From Deltaproteobacteria bacterium (lineage in GTDB: Bacteria > Bdellovibrionota_B > Oligoflexia > Oligoflexales > CAIYRB01), in the NCBI GenBank assembly GCA_016874735.1, contig VGTI01000003.1, forward strand, positions 124,001 to 188,000: a stretch of DNA of 64,000 nt, read 5' to 3'. Every line of letters starts with the position of its first letter. Position 1 is the first letter of the stretch. A program made the position numbers and the translations under genes. Shown here piece after piece: positions 43,923 to 53,371 of the stretch. The notes below the pieces were generated by a model. That model saw nothing but the letters and a program-made list of their open reading frames with translations, searched no databases and was not told the origin of the DNA.

Positions 43923-45332
43923 ATGTTGAACTGGTCAGACTATCGTCAGTGGTTAGGGCCTATTGCAAGATCCAAAGCTGATCCCGCTGCTCCCGCGCCC
44001 GAATTAGCTGAATTGTCCACCGATAGTCGCACGATTCATGCGCATCACTGGTTTGTGCCTATTGAGGGACCGAACTTCGACGGCCATCAGTACATTGCAG
44101 ACGCTATGGCAAAGGGCGCTCGAGGTTTTTTTTATAGCATCGAAAAAAAGTCGATGATTCCGAAAAATTTTGGGCATCTGGGCTTCCCCGTAACGGACAC
44201 GCTACAGGCCTTTCAATCTGCGGCTGCCGGATGGCGCCGAAGTCTAAAAAACCTAAGACTGGTTGCGCTGACGGGATCAACCGGTAAGACGACTACCAAG
44301 GAGATGCTAGCCGCTATCCTTCGCGCAGATGGCCCTACGTTTGCTACCCTGGCTAGTTTCAACAACGAGATTGGCGTCCCAAAAAGTTTACAGCAGCTAA
44401 CACCCGACCTCCGTTACGGCGCCTTAGAATTTGGTGCGCGCATGCCTGGAAACATAAAATTTCTGTGCGAATTGGCTACTCCAGATGTCGTAGGCCTATT
44501 GAATGTAGGATCTGCACACCTAGGTATATTTGGATCAAGAGAAAATCTTTTGACTACCAAACTTGAGATTTTTAGACACTGCCCTGAGCACGCGATTCAA
44601 GTCGCTAATGCTGATGATCCTCGCATCTTGGAAGGCGCTCTGAGTACTGGAAAGAAGACCATAACTTTCGGTACCTCAACTCAAGCAGACATTCGACTGT
44701 TGAGCAGCGAATGGCTTAGTGACGGCCGCATGCAAGTTCGCATGCGCTATTCGGCGAAAGGCGAAATTACTATTGTCTTGGGGGTAGCACATGAGGTCTT
44801 TCCTCTAAACGCTGCTGCGGCAGCAGCTATGGCAATAGCTTGTGGTGTCCGTATCGAATCGATTGCTGATGGATTGAGTGGCTTCCGCGGCATCAAGGGA
44901 CGCTATTATGTCCAAAGATTCGGCGACTTTTCATTAGTCGATGATACCTATAATGCCAATCCAGAGAGTATGACGGCTGGACTGAAAACGGTATCTCGTG
45001 CGTTCCACGGCAAGAGGGTCATATTAGTTCTGGGTGATATGTTGGAACTGGGAGATCTAAGCCGTGAAGCTCACGAAAGGATTGGTCGCGACCTCGTGGC
45101 CAGTATCAATCCCTCCTATCTGATTACGGTGGGACACGAAGCGAAGTATATTGCTACCGGCGCAGTAGATGGGGGTTTAAAAGCGCATCAAATACGTACA
45201 TTCGACGACGTGCGGCACCTTGTGGATGCTGATATAGATTTCAGAAAAATGGGTGATGTTGTTTACGCTAAAGGATCTAATGGCCTCAAATTAAACAGAC
45301 TCGTCGAACATCTTGCTACGGTGAACAAATGA
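43923..45332 (+). CDS. murF: UDP-MurNAc-pentapeptide synthetase MurF
   Basis: 469 residues. LTGSTGKTTTKEM near 115-127 is the ATP loop and DDTYNANPESM near 341-351 the C-terminal Mur ligase motif. It adds D-Ala-D-Ala. ATG 43923 has AAGGGGG five bases upstream; ATG 43896 would overlap murE and is less likely. Its stop overlaps the murD start, which leaves no room for mraY, the gene that usually lies here. Confidence 0.94.
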   Translation: MLNWSDYRQWLGPIARSKADPAAPAPELAELSTDSRTIHAHHWFVPIEGPNFDGHQYIADAMAKGARGFFYSIEKKSMIPKNFGHLGFPVTDTLQAFQSAAAGWRRSLKNLRLVALTGSTGKTTTKEMLAAILRADGPTFATLASFNNEIGVPKSLQQLTPDLRYGALEFGARMPGNIKFLCELATPDVVGLLNVGSAHLGIFGSRENLLTTKLEIFRHCPEHAIQVANADDPRILEGALSTGKKTITFGTSTQADIRLLSSEWLSDGRMQVRMRYSAKGEITIVLGVAHEVFPLNAAAAAAMAIACGVRIESIADGLSGFRGIKGRYYVQRFGDFSLVDDTYNANPESMTAGLKTVSRAFHGKRVILVLGDMLELGDLSREAHERIGRDLVASINPSYLITVGHEAKYIATGAVDGGLKAHQIRTFDDVRHLVDADIDFRKMGDVVYAKGSNGLKLNRLVEHLATVNK

Positions 45333-46609
45333 TTACGTTGATTTTGGGTGCTGGGGTATCAGGATTTGGCGCCACGAAACTACTGCGAACCAAGAACAAA
45401 AGAGTACGAATTTCCGAGGGCAGCATCCTTTCAACCGAGAGAATCAAGAAGTTCACCGAGCTTGGCGCGGAGGTGCTGCACGGTGGCCACCAACTGAGCC
45501 ACCTCGAAGGTGTAAAAGAGATCATTATTTCGCCTGGAATCAGCTTCACCCACCCTCTACTGCTCGAAGCAAATGCCCGGGGTATTGCAATTAACTCAGA
45601 ACTAGACCTGGCCCTAGCTGGATACAGTGGAACTATTTATGCCGTGACGGGAACCAATGGTAAAAGTACCACTTGCAAGATGATTGACCATCTTCTTCAA
45701 AAAAGTGGAATAAAAAGTGCGATAGCTGGCAACTACGGCATGCCACCCAGCGAAATGTTGGCTGACGCCGGTGAACTGCCTCCGCACCTGGTTCTCGAGC
45801 TATCCTCGTATCAATTAGAGCAATCCTCTCATATTCGCCCTAACGTCAGCATTTTTACGAGTTTTTCACATGATCATCTAGCCAGGCATGGCTCGATGCT
45901 TGGATATTTACGTGCAAAATGGCGTGTATTTGACAATATGCAAGACGCGTCACTGCTGGTCATACCGGCTGATATCCTACTCTTAGCCGAAGAATCGGGT
46001 CTATGCCTTGAGACTGATACCAAAGAGTTAATAACGGATAGATCTTTTCTTGCCTCTCTTGCACCAACCTCCATCGCCGAGCAACATAATCGGCTCAATG
46101 CGGGATTCGCCCTGACTGCCGTCGCACATACTTTAGGCCGGGATGTGAGAAGTTTGGCCGAGGGACTCAAGGATTTTATCGGTTTAAGGCACCGATGTGA
46201 GCTCATTGGGACTGTTCGTGGTAATCAGTGTATTAACGACAGCAAGTCTACAAACGTGGAATCAACGCTTGTCGCCTTATCAAGTCAAACTAGACCTGTT
46301 TTGCTTTTGATGGGCGGACAAGGTAAAGGCGAGAGTTACACGCCGATTTTAAAGCTAAAAGACAAAATATCTTCTGTCATCACATTTGGGGCATCTGGTC
46401 CCGCGATCGCGAATGACCTATCAAGAGAACTGTTGGTGCACGAATTTCCTACCCTCACTGTAGCTTTAGGACAAATCGCTGGCATAATATCTAATAAACC
46501 GACTCCGATACTTTTCTCTCCTGGTTGTGCAAGCTTTGATGAATTCAATAATTATGAGCATCGAGGTGATGTATTCCGCGAGCAAATGAAGGGACTTCTG
46601 GACGGCTGA
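45329..46609 (+). CDS. murD: UDP-MurNAc-L-alanine-D-glutamate ligase MurD
   Basis: 426 residues. N-terminal Rossmann start ILGAGVSGFGATKLL, ATP motif VTGTNGKSTTCKM near 106-118, NDSKSTNVEST near 302 and SPGCASFDEFNNYEHRG near the end all fit MurD. It adds D-glutamate to UDP-MurNAc-Ala. The ATG overlaps the murF stop by four bases (ATGA). It is followed after 22 bases by ftsW. Confidence 0.94.
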   Translation: MITLILGAGVSGFGATKLLRTKNKRVRISEGSILSTERIKKFTELGAEVLHGGHQLSHLEGVKEIIISPGISFTHPLLLEANARGIAINSELDLALAGYSGTIYAVTGTNGKSTTCKMIDHLLQKSGIKSAIAGNYGMPPSEMLADAGELPPHLVLELSSYQLEQSSHIRPNVSIFTSFSHDHLARHGSMLGYLRAKWRVFDNMQDASLLVIPADILLLAEESGLCLETDTKELITDRSFLASLAPTSIAEQHNRLNAGFALTAVAHTLGRDVRSLAEGLKDFIGLRHRCELIGTVRGNQCINDSKSTNVESTLVALSSQTRPVLLLMGGQGKGESYTPILKLKDKISSVITFGASGPAIANDLSRELLVHEFPTLTVALGQIAGIISNKPTPILFSPGCASFDEFNNYEHRGDVFREQMKGLLDG

Positions 46610-46631
46610 TCACAACACGAAGGAGCTGATT

Positions 46632-47786
46632 TTGGCGTCAACAGCAGATTCGTCGCGATTCAACTCCCAACAGCAGCGGCTACTTTTGGTAGTCCTACTT
46701 CTCACTTTGATGGGTTTAACAGCGATCTACGCTGCTTCCTCACTCAAGGGTCAGCAGCAATTTAGCGACGAATTCCTATTTTTGAGAAAGCAAATCGGAT
46801 CTACTTTAGTTGGTCTTTTCGCGTACTTTATTATTCAACTAGTGCCTTGGCGCTGGATCGAGCGAGCGACCCTTCCCCTACTTCTATTTACCTTGGGTTT
46901 ACTCTCTCTTATTTTCATCCCAGGCATGTATGTAAAAATTGGGGGTGCTTCTCGCTGGTTAAACATACCAATCATTGGAGGGCAACCTTCAGAACTAACG
47001 AAGCTTGCGATGGTGCTCTTTCTTGCTCGCAATCTTAGCCGTCCATCCAGTGATATTCATAGTTTCACCCGTGGAGTACTACCAAATATTTTTGTTTTCG
47101 CAATAGTATCCGGCTTGTTGCTCCTGCAAAAAGATCTTGGTACTCCCGTCTTATTATTTGCGGTAACGTTCTGCATGCTCTTCGCTGCGGGTGTCACGCG
47201 TAAGTTCGTGCTGTCTGCAGTTGGTGCATTTCTAGGCGCGGTATGCCTTGCCATCATCTTCGAACCCTATCGTATGGCAAGGGTCATGAGCTTTCTTGAT
47301 CCCTGGTCACAAGTTAAAGGTAGTGGATTTCAAATAATCCAAAGCTTTGTCGCATTTCAAAATGGCGGCCTATTTGGGGTAGGCCTCGGTGAATCCAAGC
47401 AAAAATTGTTTTTTTTACCAGAGGCCCATACCGATTTTATACTCGCAGTAATTGGTGAGGAAAGTGGTTTACTCGGGGTACTACTCGTTTGTGCTTGTTT
47501 CCTCTATTTATGTGCTGTCGGTTTCCAAATTGCTCAAAATCAGAACTCTCCACACAAAAGATTCTTAGCCTTTGGGTTAACTGTGACAATTGTTATACAG
47601 GCGCTCATCAATATTGGTGTTTGTATGGGACTATTACCGACCAAAGGAATGACATTGCCATTCGTCTCTAGCGGAAGTAGTTCCTTGCTGGTTTTCCTGA
47701 TGATTTCCGCTATCTTGACCAAGCTAGCCGGAATTTCTCCGGCTGCCACGGAGGATAAGTTGGGACATGCTGAAAAGCAGGCTTAA
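46632..47786 (+). CDS. ftsW: Septal peptidoglycan glycosyltransferase FtsW
   Basis: 384 residues and about ten membrane helices of the SEDS family. Family signs include FQIIQSFVAFQNGGLFGVGLG, LPEAHTDFILAVIGEE and LPFVSSGSSSLLVF. FtsW polymerises glycan with FtsI. A TTG start at 46632 is chosen: AAGGAG lies six bases upstream, and the next ATG is inside the first helix. It overlaps murC by 20 bases, which leaves no space for murG. Confidence 0.94.
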   Translation: MASTADSSRFNSQQQRLLLVVLLLTLMGLTAIYAASSLKGQQQFSDEFLFLRKQIGSTLVGLFAYFIIQLVPWRWIERATLPLLLFTLGLLSLIFIPGMYVKIGGASRWLNIPIIGGQPSELTKLAMVLFLARNLSRPSSDIHSFTRGVLPNIFVFAIVSGLLLLQKDLGTPVLLFAVTFCMLFAAGVTRKFVLSAVGAFLGAVCLAIIFEPYRMARVMSFLDPWSQVKGSGFQIIQSFVAFQNGGLFGVGLGESKQKLFFLPEAHTDFILAVIGEESGLLGVLLVCACFLYLCAVGFQIAQNQNSPHKRFLAFGLTVTIVIQALINIGVCMGLLPTKGMTLPFVSSGSSSLLVFLMISAILTKLAGISPAATEDKLGHAEKQA

Positions 47787-49140
47787 GGAGCCAGTTCATT
47801 TTATCGGCATCGGTGGTTCAGGGATGTCTGGGTTAGCTGAAATGGCCGTGCATCTTGGTATCTCAGTACAAGGTACTGATATCAAATCGTCGACGATCAT
47901 AGATCGATTAGTCACTAAGGGCGTACGCTTCTATTTAGGACACTCAGGACAATCCCTGGATGGTGCTGGGACGGTTGTTTACTCAAGCGCAATAGCCGCT
48001 GACAATCCGGAATTAACTCTTGCACACAGCAAAGCCATTGAGGTTCTGCACCGTAGTGATTTCCTACAACTTTTGATGAGTGAATCGTTACCTATCACTG
48101 TTGCTGGCACCCACGGAAAGTCGACCACATCTGCTATGATCGCACATGTCCTTGACGACCTAGGCTGTAAACCAAAGGCAGTTATAGGTGCGGAAATGAT
48201 CCGCTACGACAGTTACCTCCTTCTTGGTGATGGTAACATCTTTGTGGCGGAAGCCGATGAGTCGGATGGCTCCTTTTTGAAGTATCGACCGTATGTCGGC
48301 GTCATCACAAATGTTGAATTGGATCATTTAGATTTTTTTAAAAACCAGGGAGCACTGCTCCAGGCTTTTGGGTCATATCTACAAAATATCACCGAGGATG
48401 GTTTTGCTATTATTGGTTGGGATCACCCACTAACGCGGGACGTTGGGTCTACATATCTGCGAGACCGCCTCACATACGGATTTGTCCTGGGGTGCGACGT
48501 AAGAGCGCGCGACTACATCTCTGTTTCTGGCTCCTCCACTTTCACGGTCATTGTTGAGCGCGATGTATTTAAATGCTCCTTGCCAATGATGGGCAAACAT
48601 AATGTGCAAAACGCCCTATGTGCACTAGCTGTCACAAGATCTTTGGGACTCAACGTTAAAGATGCGGCTGCAAGTTTAGCTAACTTCCGAGGGGTCAAAA
48701 GAAGAATGGACCGACTCTTGAGTACCGACCGACTCAAGATCTACGACGATTACGCCCATAATCCCGGAAAAATATCAGCCTGTATCCAGGCTTTGCGGCA
48801 AACTTGGCCACAGATTAAACTGCACGTTGTGTATCAGCCGCATAGATTTACACGACTCGAAACTATGTATGATGAAATGTTACAATCGTTGGACGGCGCG
48901 GACCTTGTTTATGTACTACCTGTCTACAGTGCTGGTGAGACCACTCAGTTAGATTTTTCTCCAGCAAAAATCGCGGCAGACCTTCGCCTACGCATGGATA
49001 TTGACGCCGTTGCATGTGACACCTTAGATGAAGCAGTGACCACCGTTCAAAGACAGATAAGTGATAAGGCAATAGTTCTTACCATTGGTGCCGGTGACGT
49101 TTGGCGCGTTGCCGCAAAGCTAAAGGAAAATCTGGCATGA
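47767..49140 (+). CDS. murC: UDP-MurNAc-L-alanine ligase MurC
   Basis: 457 residues. GIGGSGMSGLAEMA near the N-terminus, ATP loop AGTHGKSTTSAM near 112-123, EADESDGSF and the C-terminal YDDYAHNPGKI plus YQPHRFTR fit MurC. It adds the first amino acid to UDP-MurNAc. ATG 47767 lies in the 3' end of ftsW. The ATGA overlap with ftsQ is four bases, so neither murB nor ddl is present here, unlike in many proteobacteria. Confidence 0.95.
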   Translation: MLKSRLKEPVHFIGIGGSGMSGLAEMAVHLGISVQGTDIKSSTIIDRLVTKGVRFYLGHSGQSLDGAGTVVYSSAIAADNPELTLAHSKAIEVLHRSDFLQLLMSESLPITVAGTHGKSTTSAMIAHVLDDLGCKPKAVIGAEMIRYDSYLLLGDGNIFVAEADESDGSFLKYRPYVGVITNVELDHLDFFKNQGALLQAFGSYLQNITEDGFAIIGWDHPLTRDVGSTYLRDRLTYGFVLGCDVRARDYISVSGSSTFTVIVERDVFKCSLPMMGKHNVQNALCALAVTRSLGLNVKDAAASLANFRGVKRRMDRLLSTDRLKIYDDYAHNPGKISACIQALRQTWPQIKLHVVYQPHRFTRLETMYDEMLQSLDGADLVYVLPVYSAGETTQLDFSPAKIAADLRLRMDIDAVACDTLDEAVTTVQRQISDKAIVLTIGAGDVWRVAAKLKENLA

Positions 49141-50018
49141 GTAAGAGTCGTAAGGCGAATCAGGGCTCAGTTTTGAGAAAACAAAAGCCTAAAACAAATA
49201 AGAATCGCCGACGTCTCGCACTCTCTAAATGGAAGACTTTGGCTCTTCTGGGGGTTGCCGTAAGCCTGGTATCATTAGGTTATTTCGCGGCCAAGGGCAC
49301 GCTTACACCACTGATTTCTGGACACTTCCCAAGCACTATTGGTGCTGCCACAAATTGGGATTTACTAGTGCGATCTAGTGACGATCAGAGAATTTCTGAT
49401 GCCTCTCGGGCTTTGGTGATTAGTACAGCCCGCAAAAGCCTCGGCGGCGGAACCCACGAGGATTTAGTTAAGACAGCCCGAGCAGTTCAGAAACTTGGTG
49501 TATTTTCTGACGTCAGAGTTACGAAAATTTCACCTTTTCAAGTGATAGTCAGCATCATTCAACGCAATCCTGTCTTTTGTATCGAGGCGGATAAGATTAG
49601 GTTCGTCTCTACGTTAGGAGACATATATGGTCATCTCGACACCAACCATGGCGAAGCCTGTCCGGGTCCAGTATTAACCGGACTGTTTGAGGACCGACAG
49701 CAGTTCTCGATGGGTGAGGGTCAAACCCTGGTGGTTGACGATCAGACTCGCGTAATGCTTCAGGAAGCCCTGACACTTCTCCAAGACACAAAGAAAAAAT
49801 CGATAAATATCAGTAAGTTTCATGTTGAGCGGTTTCGTGGATTTGTAGCTGAGCTAACGTCACTGGGTACCGAGGTGGCGCTCGGCCGTGCTCCTTTTGC
49901 GGAAAAGCTCGAGAAATTGGGCGGAATTCTTGAAAAATTGGCTGTCCGCCAGGAGCAGGCGCAGAGAATCGAACTAGATTATCAAGGCAAGGCTTTCGTT
50001 AAGCTGAAGAAAATGTAA
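49137..50018 (+). CDS. ftsQ: Cell division protein FtsQ
   Basis: 293 residues. A basic N-terminal tail is followed by one membrane helix (about 32-50, ALLGVAVSLVSLGYFA), then a periplasmic POTRA-like stretch and the FtsQ domain. FtsQ scaffolds divisome assembly. The start ATG 49137 overlaps the murC stop (ATGA); a longer frame from 49101 would lie inside murC and is rejected. Family conservation is low, so position and topology support the call. It is 50 bases before ftsA. Confidence 0.82.
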   Translation: MSKSRKANQGSVLRKQKPKTNKNRRRLALSKWKTLALLGVAVSLVSLGYFAAKGTLTPLISGHFPSTIGAATNWDLLVRSSDDQRISDASRALVISTARKSLGGGTHEDLVKTARAVQKLGVFSDVRVTKISPFQVIVSIIQRNPVFCIEADKIRFVSTLGDIYGHLDTNHGEACPGPVLTGLFEDRQQFSMGEGQTLVVDDQTRVMLQEALTLLQDTKKKSINISKFHVERFRGFVAELTSLGTEVALGRAPFAEKLEKLGGILEKLAVRQEQAQRIELDYQGKAFVKLKKM

Positions 50019-50068
50019 CGATTATAGAACATGCTTCCCAATGCTACCTATTGACAAGCAGGTTCAAA

Positions 50069-51313
50069 ATGCAGCCCAAGACCAAGTATCTAAAGGGTTT
50101 GTTCAGTCTTGATTTTGGGACTACCAAATTCTGTCTTGCGACGTTGCGAGAAACGCCAGGTCAAAATGCCCGTACTGTAGAGACTATATGCGTGCCCGCT
50201 GAAGGAATGCGAAGAGGTATGCTCGCCAACGTCGAGCAAGCTAAAGCGGCACTTAAGCAGTTGCTAGAGCTTGGCGAGGGACATTTCGATACGGATATAA
50301 CCAAAGTTGTAGTTGGCGTTGCTGGTAGTCATTTGGGTAGTCGTATTGTGACAGTCAGCAAACCACTTGATGGAGAGGTGGTAACGGTCAATGACGTTCG
50401 CTCACTTATGGAGAAGGCAGAGCTCGAGACGCCTACCGAGGGTCGTGAACTATTACACACAATCCCGATAGCATATCGACTCGACTCGCGGGAGGCGGTT
50501 GATGATCCAGTTGGCTTTCGCGGCCGCACTTTGACTGGTGAGTATTTCCTGATTGATGCCGACAAATTCTACATGAAGGACATCGTTGACGTTTGCAATG
50601 ACTGCGGACTGCAGGTGGTCAGGCTTTATTCAGAACCCTTTGCATCAGCATCCGTCACAGTCCCCGACTCCTACAAGCAACTCGGCGTAGCTTTGGCTGA
50701 CATCGGTGGGGGCACTACAGACGGCATAGTATTCAAAGGGGGACGCCCTACCGCCGCGTTTACCGTCAATGTAGCCGGTAAATTGATGACAAACGATATC
50801 GCCATCGGACTGAGCTTGCCGCCAGAAACAGCTGAGAGTGTGAAGCTTCGCTTTGGCATACGGCCAAGACCCGGTGATGCCATGGATGTTACCAATATCA
50901 AAGGTGAGAGAAAAATCATTGGCGGTGAGCATGTCGCGCCCGTTTTAGGTCCCCGTATTCATGAACTTTGTGCCCTCCTTGCTGGCGAACTGCAGGCCTA
51001 TAAGGGTTGCCTGGGTGGTGGCATCTTGCTGACAGGTGGCGGGGCTGATGTCAAAGGTATTACTGAGTATTTCACTTCTAAACTCAACATACCTGTAGCT
51101 CGAGCGCGCCCGGTGTTGGGTGGCGGGCAAGAGGCTGGTCTTGAAAGCAATGTGAATTCCTCGGCACTGATTCATCCAACCAAATTTGCGACCGTAATAG
51201 GTCTATTAAATTTGGAACTCGGTCGCGTCGAGGAATTAGCAAAAACAAAGAAGAACACGTGGACAAATCGCTACTTGGGGCAATTTGTTAACTGGTTGCG
51301 GGAGCTTAGTTGA
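50069..51313 (+). CDS. ftsA: Cell division actin-like protein FtsA
   Basis: 414 residues of the actin/Hsp70 ATPase fold. FSLDFGTTKFCLATL near 11-25 is the phosphate-1 loop, ALADIGGGTTDGIVF near 208-222 phosphate-2, and ILLTGGGADVKGI near 318 the adenosine motif. A 1C-like domain is present between. FtsA tethers FtsZ to the membrane; the C-terminal end FVNWLREL is an amphipathic membrane-targeting helix. ATG 50069 has AGG about seven bases upstream. It precedes ftsZ with a 160-base gap containing a promoter. Confidence 0.95.
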   Translation: MQPKTKYLKGLFSLDFGTTKFCLATLRETPGQNARTVETICVPAEGMRRGMLANVEQAKAALKQLLELGEGHFDTDITKVVVGVAGSHLGSRIVTVSKPLDGEVVTVNDVRSLMEKAELETPTEGRELLHTIPIAYRLDSREAVDDPVGFRGRTLTGEYFLIDADKFYMKDIVDVCNDCGLQVVRLYSEPFASASVTVPDSYKQLGVALADIGGGTTDGIVFKGGRPTAAFTVNVAGKLMTNDIAIGLSLPPETAESVKLRFGIRPRPGDAMDVTNIKGERKIIGGEHVAPVLGPRIHELCALLAGELQAYKGCLGGGILLTGGGADVKGITEYFTSKLNIPVARARPVLGGGQEAGLESNVNSSALIHPTKFATVIGLLNLELGRVEELAKTKKNTWTNRYLGQFVNWLRELS

Positions 51314-51367
51314 ATATCTCGCAAGGCGCGCGAAGTAAATTTTAGGGCCGACGCAAGAGTCAAAAAT

Positions 51368-51397
51368 TTGACAGTTTTCGTCGGTGTTTCCTATAAT
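51368..51397 (+). promoter_or_regulatory. Near-consensus sigma-70 promoter of ftsZ
   Basis: TTGACA at 51368-51373 and TATAAT at 51392-51397 are both perfect hexamers, separated by 18 bases. They sit about 78 bases before the ftsZ ATG. Transcription would start near 51404, giving a leader of about 70 bases. This allows ftsZ to be expressed independently of ftsA. Confidence 0.75.
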
Positions 51398-51424
51398 TCT
51401 TATTACGCCTTCAGAAAAAATTTC

Positions 51425-51451
51425 ACCTGTTTGCCTGTCTTCACCACAGGT
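51425..51451 (+). other. Leader hairpin before ftsZ with two alternative pairings
   Basis: ACCTGT (51425-51430) pairs with ACAGGT (51446-51451); alternatively CCTGT (51434-51438) pairs with ACAGG (51446-51450) over a seven-base loop. The two stems exclude each other. They lie in the predicted ftsZ leader before the ribosome-binding site AGGGAG (51461-51466). No known riboswitch resembles this. Confidence 0.35.
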
Positions 51452-51474
51452 ATTGCTACGAGGGAGAAGTACCT

Positions 51475-53289
51475 ATGAGCTTCGATCCTAATTTCATCAC
51501 GCCGCCCGGGGCAAAAATCAAGGTCATAGGGGTCGGTGGTGGTGGTGGCAACGCCGTCAACACCATGATTCGGAGCAGTCTAGATGGGGTTGAGTTTATC
51601 ACTGCAAATACTGATGTTCAGGCCTTGCGGTTTTCGCTGGCAGAGCAAAAGCTTCAAGTCGGTAAGGAATTAACGCGCGGTCTTGGCGCTGGAGCTGATC
51701 CTGATGTCGGCCGCGATGCGGCTTTAGAGGATCGCTACGAAATTCAACAGGCCTTAGCTGGTGCCGACATGGTATTTATCACCGCAGGAATGGGTGGTGG
51801 GACTGGTACTGGTGGTGCAGCAGTGGTTGCTCAGATCGCGCGAGAACTTGGCGCGTTGACTGTGGCCGTTGTTACTAAACCTTTTACATTTGAGGGCAAA
51901 CGTCGACGCAAACATGCCGATCTCGGCATAGCCAGGCTTAGGGAGTGTGTCGACACCCTCATCACAATTCCTAACCAACGACTACTCCAAGTGGCCTCTC
52001 CATCGCTAAGTATGATTGACGCCTTCAAAATGGCGGACGAGGTGCTGGTTAATGCCGTTCGCGGTATAAGCGACATCATCAACATTCCTGGACGCGTCAA
52101 TGTCGATTTTGCTGACGTTAAAACAGTAATGTCCTGTATGGGCCAAGCATTAATGGGTATTGGTGCCGCTACGGGTGAGGGACGAGCTGCTGAAGCTGCT
52201 CGTATGGCGATATCATCCCCGTTACTCGAAGATATCGATATTGAGGGAGCCACGGGCATCTTAATTAATATAACCGCTGGTTCTGACGTCACACTTATGG
52301 AAGTTAACGAAGCTTGCTCCATCGTTGAAAATTCAGCGCATGAAGATGCCAACATCATTTTTGGGGCGGTTATCGATGAAAGTCTAGGTGGCCAGATGCG
52401 AGTGACGGTCATAGCTACTGGCTTCCCGGTAGATAAAGAGGAAACAACAGGTAGCAGTTCCAGTTCTGTTAAACCACAGCCTAGCTTTTCTAATCGTATC
52501 GTCACGGCCACACCGACCGGCTACGACTCCAAGTCCTTACTGACGGATCAGAGCCTCGCGACGGCGGAAGGTGTTATTCCACCGCCCGTAGTGATGCCGC
52601 CAACTGTACCAGTACAGGCTAAAAAAGAAGAATCACTCATAGCAAATACTTCCCTTCTACCATTTGCCATGGAAGGGGAACCCAAGTCATTAATCCAAGA
52701 ACCTACGATTCCCAGCCTTGCACTTGATCTTAGCGGAAACGACGAGGCGCGAAAACTTGCCGCTTGGACTTTTGACTTAGCTGATGAGCAGTCCCCAGGC
52801 GGAGACACTGAAGATCTTATAAATCCGGAAGCTGATATTATGGCATTGTTACCGGGAGAGGATGAGCACCTTAAAACCCCTACGAATGAAATTGAGCCTA
52901 TTGCGGAACCTATCCTTGCAGACTCCCATCTCGACTCTTCCTCTGCAGATCTGGCACCGACCTATATGGAGCCCTCGGTTGAGGCTCTTGAGGTACCGTC
53001 TCTCGACACTCTTCAGGATCCAGAATTCTCGGCCGGTATATTTGAGCACGGACTTGAAGCCTTAGCTGATGCAGCTCAGCAGCTAGATCTACGTTCAGGT
53101 GGTATGCGTTCTGAAGAGTTGGCTCTTGAACCAGAGCAGATGGAGGCCGTAGCAGAGATAGATAGAAAAATCGACGAGGCTTTAGCACTCGCTGAACGTG
53201 TTCGCTCACCGCAACAGCTCGGAGACCAGGATAACTTAGAGGTTCCAGCCTTCCTGCGCCAAGGCATGCGAGATCTGCCGCTAGACTAA
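51475..53289 (+). CDS. ftsZ: Cell division GTPase FtsZ with a long C-terminal linker
   Basis: 604 residues, far longer than the usual ~380-400. The core (about 1-317) carries [12 protein letters not shown] near 23-34, [11 protein letters not shown] near 107-117 and the later T7-type loop. The region ~320-585 is a Pro/Glu/Asp/Ser-rich, apparently disordered linker. The end [11 protein letters not shown] matches the conserved C-terminal peptide that binds FtsA and other partners, so the long linker is probably functional, not a frameshift. FtsZ forms the division ring. ATG 51475 has AGGGAG about eight bases upstream. A strong promoter lies upstream; a hairpin follows the stop. Confidence 0.97.
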   Translation: MSFDPNFITPPGAKIKVIGVGGGGGNAVNTMIRSSLDGVEFITANTDVQALRFSLAEQKLQVGKELTRGLGAGADPDVGRDAALEDRYEIQQALAGADMVFITAGMGGGTGTGGAAVVAQIARELGALTVAVVTKPFTFEGKRRRKHADLGIARLRECVDTLITIPNQRLLQVASPSLSMIDAFKMADEVLVNAVRGISDIINIPGRVNVDFADVKTVMSCMGQALMGIGAATGEGRAAEAARMAISSPLLEDIDIEGATGILINITAGSDVTLMEVNEACSIVENSAHEDANIIFGAVIDESLGGQMRVTVIATGFPVDKEETTGSSSSSVKPQPSFSNRIVTATPTGYDSKSLLTDQSLATAEGVIPPPVVMPPTVPVQAKKEESLIANTSLLPFAMEGEPKSLIQEPTIPSLALDLSGNDEARKLAAWTFDLADEQSPGGDTEDLINPEADIMALLPGEDEHLKTPTNEIEPIAEPILADSHLDSSSADLAPTYMEPSVEALEVPSLDTLQDPEFSAGIFEHGLEALADAAQQLDLRSGGMRSEELALEPEQMEAVAEIDRKIDEALALAERVRSPQQLGDQDNLEVPAFLRQGMRDLPLD

Positions 53290-53300
53290 TCATTTTAATT

Positions 53301-53340
53301 TGCCTGTTCCCCTCTCCAAAATTGAGGGCGGGAACAGGCA
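53301..53340. terminator. Bidirectional hairpin between ftsZ and the epimerase gene
   Basis: TGCCTGTTCCC at 53301-53311 pairs exactly with GGGAACAGGCA at 53330-53340, and inner CCTC/GAGG extends the stem. It lies 12 bases after the ftsZ stop and 32 before the convergent gene's stop. There is no long T-run on either side, so it may work as a Rho-linked or transcript-stabilising structure. Confidence 0.6.
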
Positions 53341-53371
53341 GGGCCACTAAGCCTAAAACTGCTGTCTCCGA

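Noticed and set aside
45329-47786. Frameshift or remnant of mraY/murG in the dcw cluster
   Set aside because: Adjacent genes overlap cleanly, leaving no space or trace of either gene.
51831-52511. 226-codon minus-strand frame opposite ftsZ
   Set aside because: Antisense to the conserved GTPase domain of FtsZ; its composition follows from the ftsZ codons.
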